Source: an uncultured Lachnospiraceae bacterium
GTDB taxonomy: Bacteria; Bacillota; Clostridia; Lachnospirales; Lachnospiraceae
Assembly (NCBI GenBank): GCA_900549665.1
Contig: URPH01000009.1
Location: forward strand, 1-64,000
DNA: 64,000 nt
Direction: 5' to 3'
The notes beneath the pieces were generated by a model. It searched no databases. It was not told the DNA's origin and saw only the letters and a list, made by a program, of their open reading frames with translations. The translations under genes and the position numbers were made by a program. Below, piece after piece: positions 26,363 through 33,467 of the stretch (position 1 is the first letter of the stretch; each line of letters opens with the position of its first letter).

Positions 26363-27826
26363 TCACCCTCCAATTGTATCCTTTATTACCTTCAGGTATG
26401 CGACCTTTGGATCTTCCGTACCCTGAAGTGAACAGCCTTTTTCTCCGGCATACAGGATATAATCAATGATTTCTTTTGTAATCCGCTCTCCCGGTGCCAA
26501 AATCGGTATTCCCGGCGGATAACACATAACAAACTCCGCACAGATCATGCCATCTGTCTGCCGGATCGGAACAGATTCTTTATTTGCATAAAATGCAGTC
26601 TGCGGGCTCATAACAACATCCGGCTGGATATATTCGCCGCTTACCAGATCACTGCCGTCTCTTTCATATAATCTCTTGATGTCAGCTAAGGCACCTACCA
26701 GACGTTCAATATCCCGGATCCTGTCGCCAATGGAAATATAGGCTAAAATGTTGCCGATATCTCCAAACTCAATCTGGATATCATATTCATCACGCAGCAG
26801 ATCATAAACCTCAATACCGGTAAGTCCTATCCCCTGCGTATGTACGGAAAGCTTGGTCACATCATAATCATAAACACTTGTTCCGTTAACCAGCTCCTTG
26901 CTGTAAGCATAATATCCTCCAATCGCATTGATCTCATTCCTTGCATACTCAGCCATCTTTACTACAGCCGCAAATGATTCTCTTCCCCGCAAGGCCAGAT
27001 TGCGTCTGGATATATCCAGACTGGAGAGCAGCAGGTAGGACGCACTCGTCGTCTGGGTCAGATTGATAATCTGACGGACATAGTCTGCATTTACACCCTG
27101 ACTCGTCAGTAATACAGAGCTTTGTGTCAGACTGCCTCCCGACTTATGCATGGAAACTGCCGCAAAATCAGCCCCGGCTGCCATGGCACTTACCGGAAGA
27201 TCTTCTCCAAAATACAGATGCGTCCCATGTGCCTCATCAGCCAGTACGCGAAGTCCATGACTATGTGCGACTTCCACAATTTTTTTCAGATCCGAACAGA
27301 TGCCATAATAGGTTGGATTATTGACCAATACCGCTACCGCATCTGGATTTTCCTCAATCACCCTGACGAAAGAATCGATTTCCATACCCAGCGCAATACC
27401 AATCCGTTCATTAACCTTCGGTTCCACATAAATCGGTGTTGCACCACATAAGATCAGGGCATTGATCACACTTTTATGTACATTTCTCGGTAAAATAATC
27501 TTGTCATTCGCCTTGCATACGGAAAGCACCATGCTTTGCACCGCTGAAGTCGTGCCACCTATCATTAAAAATGCGTGTTCAGCGCCAAATGCATCGGCCA
27601 CAAGCTCTTCCGCCTCTTTTATAACCGACACCGGATGGCACAGATTATCCAACGGCTTCATCGAATTGACATCCAGATTGACACATTTTTCTCCCAACAA
27701 TTCAACCAGCTCCGGATTGCCTCTTCCACGCTTGTGTCCCGGTACATCAAACGGAACCACACGCTTTTTTCTGAATTTTTCAAGGGCCTCATAGATCGGC
27801 GCCTTTTTTTGTCTTTCCAGATCCAT
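26363..27826 (-). CDS. speA: Arginine decarboxylase (fold-III Orn/Lys/Arg decarboxylase)
   Basis: A 487-aa PLP decarboxylase of the aspartate-aminotransferase fold, like Bacillus SpeA. PFDVPGHKRGRG is the N-terminal signature, GGTTSAVQSM binds PLP phosphate, DEAHGTHLYF and the Schiff-base Lys in SMHKSGGSLTQSS follow. Context (aguA/aguB) indicates arginine to agmatine as the reaction. It is the first gene of the polyamine operon and begins 3 bp before speE. AGAGGA lies 7 nt before the ATG. The only strong promoter upstream is beyond a structured RNA and terminator (27988-28247), so attenuation is possible. Confidence 0.93.
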   Translation of the reverse strand: MDLERQKKAPIYEALEKFRKKRVVPFDVPGHKRGRGNPELVELLGEKCVNLDVNSMKPLDNLCHPVSVIKEAEELVADAFGAEHAFLMIGGTTSAVQSMVLSVCKANDKIILPRNVHKSVINALILCGATPIYVEPKVNERIGIALGMEIDSFVRVIEENPDAVAVLVNNPTYYGICSDLKKIVEVAHSHGLRVLADEAHGTHLYFGEDLPVSAMAAGADFAAVSMHKSGGSLTQSSVLLTSQGVNADYVRQIINLTQTTSASYLLLSSLDISRRNLALRGRESFAAVVKMAEYARNEINAIGGYYAYSKELVNGTSVYDYDVTKLSVHTQGIGLTGIEVYDLLRDEYDIQIEFGDIGNILAYISIGDRIRDIERLVGALADIKRLYERDGSDLVSGEYIQPDVVMSPQTAFYANKESVPIRQTDGMICAEFVMCYPPGIPILAPGERITKEIIDYILYAGEKGCSLQGTEDPKVAYLKVIKDTIGG

Positions 27827-27844
27827 CTTTTTTCCTCTTTATAT

Positions 27845-27936
27845 CATATCTTTTCATATCATCATATATCTTTTTATACCGTCATATCTTTTCATGCCGT
27901 CATATATCTTTTCATACCGTCATATCATTTCATACC
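27845..27936. repeat. 18-20-bp degenerate tandem repeat before speA
   Basis: Five units of the form CATATCTTTTCATACCGT fill the space between the speA ribosome-binding site and the upstream terminator. No convincing promoter is visible inside it. Confidence 0.7.
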
Positions 27937-27987
27937 AGTCAGTTTAAAGCAAATCCAGTAATCTTTTTATTGCGACAAAATTGCAGC

Positions 27988-28017
27988 AAAAAAGCAGGTA
28001 TTGAAATCAATACCTGC
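27988..28017 (-). terminator. Intrinsic terminator between the structured RNA and speA
   Basis: On the minus strand GCAGGTATTG and CAATACCTGC form a 10-bp stem with a 4-nt loop, followed by six Ts. It lies 161 bp upstream of the speA start. Confidence 0.9.
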
Positions 28018-28212
28018 CTTAGTCTCTCATTTTAACATTTCGGGTATGAACCTATCCGGAATAACGAAAACAAATATATTGTCTTTCTTATTGACTACTT
28101 AACAAGTTATGATATCAATAATGTGGCATAAGGCCACCCTCGGCAATTGCCCCGCCTGTCCGTTGGCTTACTAAAGGGCGTATATTTGCGTATTTATTCT
28201 TAACGCTCATAC
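28018..28212 (-). ncRNA. Candidate structured RNA (leader of the polyamine operon or independent small RNA)
   Basis: About 195 nt without a reading frame, placed between a good promoter (28219-28247) and an intrinsic terminator. Three nested pairings bring the ends together: 28205-28212 with 28044-28052, 28194-28199 with 28059-28064 (GAAUAA/UUAUUC), and 28181-28188 with 28071-28078 (CAAAUAUA/UAUAUUUG). Within this closing helix are a GUGGC-GCCAC hairpin (28123-28137), a UUAUUGA/UCAAUAA stem (28088-28121) containing an ACUU-AAGU hairpin, and a GC-rich segment (28138-28180) with several alternative GGC/GCC pairings that could form a pseudoknot. I do not recognise the class. It could be a riboswitch/attenuator controlling speA, or a stand-alone RNA such as a divergent 6S or raiA-type RNA. 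Confidence 0.6.
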
Positions 28213-28218
28213 AAACAT

Positions 28219-28247
28219 ATAATTACACAAGAATATTCATTTGTCAA
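28219..28247 (-). promoter_or_regulatory. Promoter of the structured RNA
   Basis: On the minus strand a perfect TTGACA (28247-28242), 17-bp spacer, and AATTAT (28224-28219) preceded by TGT, an extended -10 feature. Predicted start near 28212, where the closing helix of the RNA begins. Confidence 0.65.
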
Positions 28248-28258
28248 TCTTAATTTCG

Positions 28259-28314
28259 CAACTGTTTACAACTGTTTTCACAACTGCTTTCACAACTGTT
28301 TTTACAACTGCTTT
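28259..28314. repeat. 12-13-bp tandem repeat (ACAACTGTTTTC)
   Basis: Five degenerate units between the DUF3048 gene stop and the RNA promoter. No gene is seen in this 110-bp gap. Confidence 0.7.
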
Positions 28315-28356
28315 TTATTACCGGTCACAAAATCCTATATTCAGATAATCAGACAA

Positions 28357-29484
28357 TTATTTGATCACAAGATCATCCCATACATCAGAAGGAACAATTG
28401 CAATATAGGTCTTACCTGTATTGACAACAATCTCGTTGCCGTTGGCATCGTAGAACTGTGTCTTGGTGCATTCATCAGGCTTGGTCCAGGTAACCGGAAT
28501 GGCTTTACCATCAGTGATATAATAGCCATGCATTCCACCCGGTCTTGTCACAAAGTAATTCATATAACCATGATCATCATACTGTTCAAAAGTACATTCC
28601 TGAATAATGACATTTTTAAATTCCATATGATTGCCATTTAAAGCATCAATATATTCTTTGCCGTATTCTGAATAACGATATGTCCCTGTCTCGGGCATAT
28701 ATTCCAGCTTGGAAGAATTGTGCTGGAAGGGCAATGCGATATTATTGCAGTCAATGGCATCGGAAGCTGTGGATAAATCAACCGGATTGGACTCGCTTGC
28801 AAACTGGAAGTGAGAACCGCCCTGATAATACTGTGTGTAATTTTCATCAATTCCGGCTGCTGCCATCTTGCTTTCAATTCCTGAGTTTCCGCTGTTGGTA
28901 ACATATTCGGTAAACTCTCTTGCCTTGCCGTTTTCAATACGAGCAAAGCCACCGCTGATATGCTGTAAATAAGGATTTTTCAAGAATGCATCAATATAGA
29001 ACGGACCGCCATCATGGATAACAACGGCATTGTATTCGGGTGCAATCTGTAAATTGGTCGTACGTGTACTTCGGATACTTCCGAAACGTTCAATGTTTTT
29101 CCAGTCTTTGACGATACACATAAAACGGGTAATCCTGCCATTCTGTGTACTGTTCATCATTTCATAAACAATGTCGGCTGTCGATGTGCCATAATGATCA
29201 AGTGCATATAATTCATTATCCACCATGATAGCCAGCGGGCGCTGGTTGACAAGCGATTCATCAATCCACTCATTGGTAAGCTCACTGCGGTAATATCCCG
29301 GTTTGCTTTCCTCTTCAGCTGCAGGAGTTTCTTCCTCAGCTCCGTCCTGCGCAGCATCTTCCACTACAACGGTGTCTTCAACTGCTGATTCGTCTGTTGC
29401 TTCTTCGTTTCCTTTACTTCCGCATGCTACAAGACCTAAAGTCATAGTACAAGCAAGCATTAAGCATAATAGTTTCTTTTTCAT
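28357..29484 (-). CDS. DUF3048-family lipoprotein
   Basis: A 375-aa exported protein. The signal peptide ends in a lipobox (LVAC at about 18-21), followed by an acidic Glu/Ala-rich linker to about residue 60. DUF3048 (YerB-like) follows: NQRPLAIMVDNE, YGTSTADIVYEM, RFGSIRSTRT (conserved Arg/Ser), AVVIHDGGP, and a C-terminal subdomain ending TYIAIVPSD. The family's biochemical role is unknown; YerB-type proteins are lipid-anchored outside the membrane. GAGG lies before the ATG. mscL lies 19 bp upstream. Confidence 0.85.
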   Translation of the reverse strand: MKKKLLCLMLACTMTLGLVACGSKGNEEATDESAVEDTVVVEDAAQDGAEEETPAAEEESKPGYYRSELTNEWIDESLVNQRPLAIMVDNELYALDHYGTSTADIVYEMMNSTQNGRITRFMCIVKDWKNIERFGSIRSTRTTNLQIAPEYNAVVIHDGGPFYIDAFLKNPYLQHISGGFARIENGKAREFTEYVTNSGNSGIESKMAAAGIDENYTQYYQGGSHFQFASESNPVDLSTASDAIDCNNIALPFQHNSSKLEYMPETGTYRYSEYGKEYIDALNGNHMEFKNVIIQECTFEQYDDHGYMNYFVTRPGGMHGYYITDGKAIPVTWTKPDECTKTQFYDANGNEIVVNTGKTYIAIVPSDVWDDLVIK

Positions 29485-29503
29485 GAAAATACCTCTGATT
29501 TTT

Positions 29504-29935
29504 TTATTTATCCTCTGTAGTAAGATCTGATGTACAATGAGGACATTTTACTGCCTTAATGGAGATTTCACTCTGACAATAAGGGCAGATTTTTGTAGTT
29601 TTTTCTTTTACCTCCGGCTTTTTCCCCACTGTCATCATCTTGTTGACCGCTTTCATCATCATAAACAAAATAAAAGCCATGATCAAAAAATTAACAACAG
29701 CCGTAATAAAAGAACCATAATCAAAAACGACACCATTGATTACAAATGTGCCACCGATCACCACGCCGTCGGAATTGGCTCCACCTGTGCAGACGGCAAT
29801 CAACGGATTGATAAAACTGTCTGTTAAGGCAGCAACGATGCTTTGAAATGCAGCACCGATGATAACACCAATGGCCAGATCCATGACATTTCCCTTTAAC
29901 GCAAACTCTTTAAACTCTTTTATAAATTTTTTCAT
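29504..29935 (-). CDS. mscL: Large-conductance mechanosensitive channel with C-terminal zinc ribbon
   Basis: A 143-aa MscL that opens under membrane tension to release solutes during hypo-osmotic shock. The N-terminal helix and TM1 (GNVMDLAIGVIIGAAF, with pore-lining Gly/Ala) and TM2 (FLIMAFILFMMMKAVNKM) are clear. The C terminus carries CPYC...CPHC (about residues 117-135), a zinc-ribbon extension not found in the E. coli channel; related clostridial proteins carry similar tails. Confidence 0.94.
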   Translation of the reverse strand: MKKFIKEFKEFALKGNVMDLAIGVIIGAAFQSIVAALTDSFINPLIAVCTGGANSDGVVIGGTFVINGVVFDYGSFITAVVNFLIMAFILFMMMKAVNKMMTVGKKPEVKEKTTKICPYCQSEISIKAVKCPHCTSDLTTEDK

Positions 29936-29971
29936 GTTGCTTCTTCCTATATTTCATTGGTATAGTACCTG

Positions 29972-30829
29972 CTATAGCAGTTCTTTGATATTAACCTCGG
30001 GAGCAACATCTCCGTTATTTTCGGAAGCGTAATTCATCTCATTAACAGCTTCGGAAATGATTGCGATATCATCGCCGATCTGGGCATAAATCTCACCACT
30101 CTGCTTGGAAAGATCACTTTCCTGCTTGGCCAGAATACTGAAAGAAGCTCCTGCGGTACCAAGCCTTGCAGCTTCGATTGCGGAATTGAGTGCCAAAATT
30201 CCCTGTTTGGATGCTATCTTGGTAAGCTTCTTGGAATTGTCCTCGATCCGGTCGATAACACCGTTGATCTTATCCAGGTCTGCTGAAAAAACAGACATCT
30301 TTTTGTTTTCGATGTATTCTGTGTACTTTTGGTTGACATAACTATCAATTACAATACTCAGAAGATTTGCGCATGCCTCGATTTTTTCCCTGGGCATAAC
30401 TGTAACATTCTGCAATTCTTCCAGATATTTCTTCTCGTCAACACCGATTTCATTGGCGATTTTGCGGAATTTTTCCTCATTAAGCTCTTCATCGGAGGGT
30501 CTTACCTGTCCGCCAACAGCTGTCATGACAGTTTCTCCGGTTGCATGAATGACGATCGGATAAGCAAAATCCATCAATCCCGCATGGCAAGAATAACAGC
30601 CCTTTTCAATACCGGCCTTTTCCAGTCCGTGCTGATCTGTGTCAATACATCTGCGAAGCCCTTCCGGAGTCCCGCGGGTAAGCTTTGCGCAAAAATTGGT
30701 AAAATTGGCTTCACCGGTAAGATAATTGCCGTCTGCATCTGTAAAAACAGCTGCCATACCGGTCGCTTTTGCCCATGCTTCCTGCATTTCCTCCAATTCT
30801 TCAAGGTCAACAAAATCTCTAATATCCAT
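29972..30829 (-). CDS. PocR-domain sensor with short chemotaxis-type signalling helix
   Basis: A 285-aa cytoplasmic protein. The N-terminal PocR domain (about 1-165) has the Cys pattern seen in the family (FCAKL, RRCIDTD, GCYSCHAG), where Cys or His may bind metal or a small ligand. A coiled helical region leads to a methyl-accepting-type signalling segment, LALNSAIEAARLGTAG (about 215-230). It is much shorter than a normal MCP hairpin and has no membrane segment or HAMP. It may sense a metabolite and feed the chemotaxis array, or work as a stand-alone regulator. GGGGG lies before the ATG. Confidence 0.75.
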   Translation of the reverse strand: MDIRDFVDLEELEEMQEAWAKATGMAAVFTDADGNYLTGEANFTNFCAKLTRGTPEGLRRCIDTDQHGLEKAGIEKGCYSCHAGLMDFAYPIVIHATGETVMTAVGGQVRPSDEELNEEKFRKIANEIGVDEKKYLEELQNVTVMPREKIEACANLLSIVIDSYVNQKYTEYIENKKMSVFSADLDKINGVIDRIEDNSKKLTKIASKQGILALNSAIEAARLGTAGASFSILAKQESDLSKQSGEIYAQIGDDIAIISEAVNEMNYASENNGDVAPEVNIKELL

Positions 30830-30969
30830 TGCTTTACCCCCATTGATTATTCGTTATATTTGCTAAAACCACGATGAATCCATTTTACATTATTTTTCTT
30901 GTTTTTACAACACGAAATACAGCTTTGGATGCTTTTGCTTTGATGCTTTTGCTTTGGATGTTCTTCATT

Positions 30970-31086
30970 TCAGACTTCTCTGACAAGATAATCATGGACA
31001 GCAGGTGAAATGCCCTCAATACGGTGGTCGGCATAAGTTCTGTACACATCATCCATCAATGAAATACACAGCCCGTCCACAAACAT
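30970..31086 (-). pseudogene. Possible coding remnant (38 codons)
   Basis: The 440-bp gap between the PocR gene and the anti-sigma gene contains a protein-like reading frame starting MFVDGLCISLMDDVY and ending VHDYLVREV before TGA. It has no ribosome-binding site, and a stop lies shortly upstream in frame. It reads like the 3' end of a lost gene; I cannot name the family. The rest of the gap is simple-sequence DNA, including a GGATGCTTTTGCTTT duplication near 30925-30960. Confidence 0.3.
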
Positions 31087-31146
31087 ATCAAGAGCATTTT
31101 ATACAGTTTTTCTTATTCTGTTTACAGTCCTATTTTCCAATCATCT

Positions 31147-31258
31147 TTTGCAATTGTTCTTTTGCAATTGTTCTCTTGCAATTGTTCTTTTGCAATCGTT
31201 CTCTTGCAATTGTTCTTTTGCAATTGTTCTTTTGCAATTGTTCTTTTTTAATCGTTCT
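31147..31258. repeat. 14-bp tandem array (TTTGCAATTGTTCT x 8)
   Basis: Eight consecutive 14-bp units with few changes, ending 10 bp before the stop codon of the anti-sigma gene (convergent side). Each unit contains the palindrome CAATTG. Confidence 0.88.
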
Positions 31259-31268
31259 TTTTCAATGA

Positions 31269-32204
31269 TCATTTCAGAATATCAGCAACAGCATCCGGAT
31301 CAATAGTAAACTGCACCAGTCCCATACAACCCGGAGCGACCTCATATTCATCAAAGCAGATTACAATCTGTCCGTTACTATCCAGATAGAAATTCTGATC
31401 ATCCTTAATGGATTTAAAATTCCATTCCGGCATATCCTCATCATCGAGCCAGTACATAACATTTTCATCTTCATCCATCTGCTTGCGCATCTGCTTTTTG
31501 ATATCATCGCTGATAGCTGTCTTATAATCGGCACCCTCTTTAAACAAATCCTTAAGCGTTGCAATTTCCCCGGTTGTCTTGTCGATGTGGTAAAAATACT
31601 GGTACTCTGTTCCGCTGCCTGCCACCTGTGTTACTGTAATACGTACTGTAAACCAGGTATCCGTATCGGTAATAACCTCAGGATTGACATAAACACCGCC
31701 ATAGCTTTCATCCAATTCAACGTCCGCCTCAAACTGTCTGATCAGACGGTCTGTCATAGACTGTATATCTTCATTGATAGTCTGGATGGAAGCATCTGTT
31801 TTTTTCTTCACATCCGGATCCTGTCCGGCCGTTTCATTTTCTTCACTTACAAGCTTTGCTTCTTTAATATTGGCCTCAAAACGATCACTGTCATAATTAT
31901 ATTCCCGGACCGTAATCATTTTGATCACATTTCCCAACAGCGGAATTTGCGCCATAGCATACGCTGCATTGGCAGAAACATTTGGCACGATCAGAATAGC
32001 CAGTGCCGCAGCCACGGCTGCCTTTCCAATATAACTGCTCCACGTTTTTTTCTGTTTCTTATTTTTGCCATATTGGTGTCCGGTATCCTTACCTTCCTTA
32101 AAATCAGCAAGTAATTTATCTTTTTCTTCCTTTGTCAGATCTTCTCTGTCGGACAAAATCTCATCCGAATTGATTTCATTGCACATTTCATATAATTTTG
32201 CCAT
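31269..32204 (-). CDS. RsiV-type anti-sigma factor (DUF3298 domain)
   Basis: A 311-aa single-pass membrane protein. A cytoplasmic N-terminal part (about 1-55), one membrane segment (AAVAAALAILIVPNVSA) and an extracellular part with a PdaC/DUF4163-like region and a C-terminal DUF3298 domain (TLKDLFKEGADYK..., ending LVQFTIDPDAV). In Bacillus, RsiV holds an ECF sigma factor at the membrane and is cleaved when its outer domain binds lysozyme. The sigma gene is 3 bp upstream, so the pair works as sigma/anti-sigma. The inducing signal here is not known. Confidence 0.85.
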   Translation of the reverse strand: MAKLYEMCNEINSDEILSDREDLTKEEKDKLLADFKEGKDTGHQYGKNKKQKKTWSSYIGKAAVAAALAILIVPNVSANAAYAMAQIPLLGNVIKMITVREYNYDSDRFEANIKEAKLVSEENETAGQDPDVKKKTDASIQTINEDIQSMTDRLIRQFEADVELDESYGGVYVNPEVITDTDTWFTVRITVTQVAGSGTEYQYFYHIDKTTGEIATLKDLFKEGADYKTAISDDIKKQMRKQMDEDENVMYWLDDEDMPEWNFKSIKDDQNFYLDSNGQIVICFDEYEVAPGCMGLVQFTIDPDAVADILK

Positions 32205-32207
32205 ATC

Positions 32208-32756
32208 TTATACCTCATTTCTCACTAAACTGCGTCTTATCTGTTTCTTTCCCCGGCTGATTCTGCCATAAATCACAGTCTTGCTCATCTGCATCTTTTC
32301 TGATACCTCGTCCATGGTCATATCCTGCAGATAGATCATCCGGAAAATTCTGGCATCCTCTTCTTTTAAATAAGATAAGATGGTTTCGACCTCTTCTTCA
32401 TATTCCTTTTGCAAAAATTCCTTTTCTGCTTTTTCATCCTTCCATTCCGGCATTTGTTCTACCGGATCTTCTTTGGAACTCTGAATGTATTTTCTTACAT
32501 AAGTAAGTGCTTTAAAACGACATACACCGGCAAGCCAGTTTTGGAATTCATTTTTTTCCGGCCGGAAACTGTCGATATTATTCCAAACCGCCAAAAGCGT
32601 ATCATTCATGCAATCGTCCCATAAATATTCAAGTGTCGACATCTGTCTCTTCACAACTGTTTTTAATACCCATCCATAAGTATCTATCACATAAACCAAT
32701 GCCTGCTCATTGTGTTTCTTCAGCTGTTCCACAAAATTGTCCTCTGTAATTTTCAC
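32208..32756 (-). CDS. ECF-type sigma factor
   Basis: A 182-aa group 4 sigma factor. Region 2 contains YLWDDCMNDTLLAVWNNIDSF, and region 4 contains FRMIYLQDMTMDEVSEKM followed by the helix SKTVIYGRISRGKKQI. It has only the two DNA/core-binding regions and controls a stress or envelope regulon with its adjacent anti-sigma partner. Start choice: a GTG at 32768 is in frame but lies inside the AGGAGGTGA ribosome site, so the GTG at 32756, 8 nt after that site, is taken. I found no clear ECF-type autoregulatory promoter upstream. Confidence 0.88.
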   Translation of the reverse strand: MKITEDNFVEQLKKHNEQALVYVIDTYGWVLKTVVKRQMSTLEYLWDDCMNDTLLAVWNNIDSFRPEKNEFQNWLAGVCRFKALTYVRKYIQSSKEDPVEQMPEWKDEKAEKEFLQKEYEEEVETILSYLKEEDARIFRMIYLQDMTMDEVSEKMQMSKTVIYGRISRGKKQIRRSLVRNEV

Positions 32757-32821
32757 GACTATAATCACCTCCTGATACCTTTAATTCGTATGTACCTGTT
32801 GTTTTCTGACGTGGAAATGAA

Positions 32822-33184
32822 GTTTTGCTGGGTTTTTTCTTATATTTTCTTGATTTTTGCCCTGCCGGATCTCTGCTTGTTGGGCTTTTTTCTATGTTTT
32901 CTTGATTTTTGCCCTGCTGGTTCTCTGCCTGTTGGGCTTTTTTTTATGTTTTCTTGATTTTCGCCCTGCCGGCTCTCTGCTTGTTGGGTTTTTTTCTATG
33001 TTTTCTTGATTTTCGCCCTGACAGCTCTCTGTCGATTGGGCTTTTTTCTAGATTTTCTCGATTTTCGCCCTGCCGGCTCTCTGTCGATTGGTTTTTTTTC
33101 TAGATTTTCTTGATTTTCGCCCTGACGGCTCTCTGTCGATTGGGCTTTTTTCTATGTTTTCTTGATTTTCACCCTGACGGCTCT
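32822..33184. repeat. 52-bp tandem array, 7 copies, each with a terminator-like hairpin
   Basis: The marker CCCTG recurs every 52 bp exactly (32860, 32912, 32964, 33016, 33068, 33120, 33172). In the plus direction most units carry GCCC-TGAC...GTCG-ATT-GGGC, or a close variant, followed by a run of 6-8 Ts, which resembles an intrinsic terminator. The array sits between the ECF sigma gene (reading left) and the AraC gene (reading right). No gene is supported in 32769-33467. Confidence 0.88.
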
Positions 33185-33216
33185 ACTTTTTATATCTTTA
33201 TTTTATCGTTACATAT

Positions 33217-33364
33217 ATTCAAAATTCACTGATTTACTGCGCAAATTGCTACTTTCTCATGTTTGGTGGGTTCCAAGTTCAAAGTTCTTATCGTGCAAGC
33301 ATGAACGTTGCAAGCACAAACACTGCGAGCGCGAACGACTTATTGACCTTTTGACCCCGATATC
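33217..33364 (-). repeat. Long palindromic element, copy A (left of the AraC-MATE pair)
   Basis: On the minus strand this runs GATATCGGGGTCAAAAGGTC... through CACGATAAG and TTGAACTTGG to ACCAAACATGAGAAAGTAGC and on to TTTTGAAT. It matches copy B (36008-36127) along its whole length in the opposite orientation. It differs by an extra ~30 bp in the tip, made of two more copies of a 15-bp GTTCGTGCTTGCA-like unit. Confidence 0.85.
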
Positions 33365-33379
33365 AAGATATACTATAAT
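33351..33379 (+). promoter_or_regulatory. Promoter of the AraC gene, -35 box inside the repeat
   Basis: TTGACC (33351-33356), 17-bp spacer, perfect TATAAT (33374-33379). The -35 hexamer is part of the conserved repeat end; the -10 is outside it. About 85 nt of leader precede the AraC ATG. Confidence 0.65.
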
Positions 33380-33467
33380 ATAAAGAAAATACCATGTAAC
33401 GAATATACCAACATTAACCAATTATACCAAATTTTATTAGCTCTCACTCTGCTTACGGAGGTAGATT

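Noticed and set aside
28133..28142. GAGGGTGGCC in the structured RNA, resembling the T-box motif AGGGTGG
   Set aside because: A T-box antiterminator sequence should lie just before the terminator and read AGGGTGG-x-ACCGCG; here it is about 115 nt away and the rest of the motif is missing.
31005..31268. 87-codon plus-strand ORF with repeated Leu/Phe/Cys motifs
   Set aside because: It is a translation of the 14-bp array and has no start signals.
32822..33184. 52-bp repeats as a CRISPR array
   Set aside because: Units are contiguous and similar throughout with no unique spacers, and there are no cas genes in the window.
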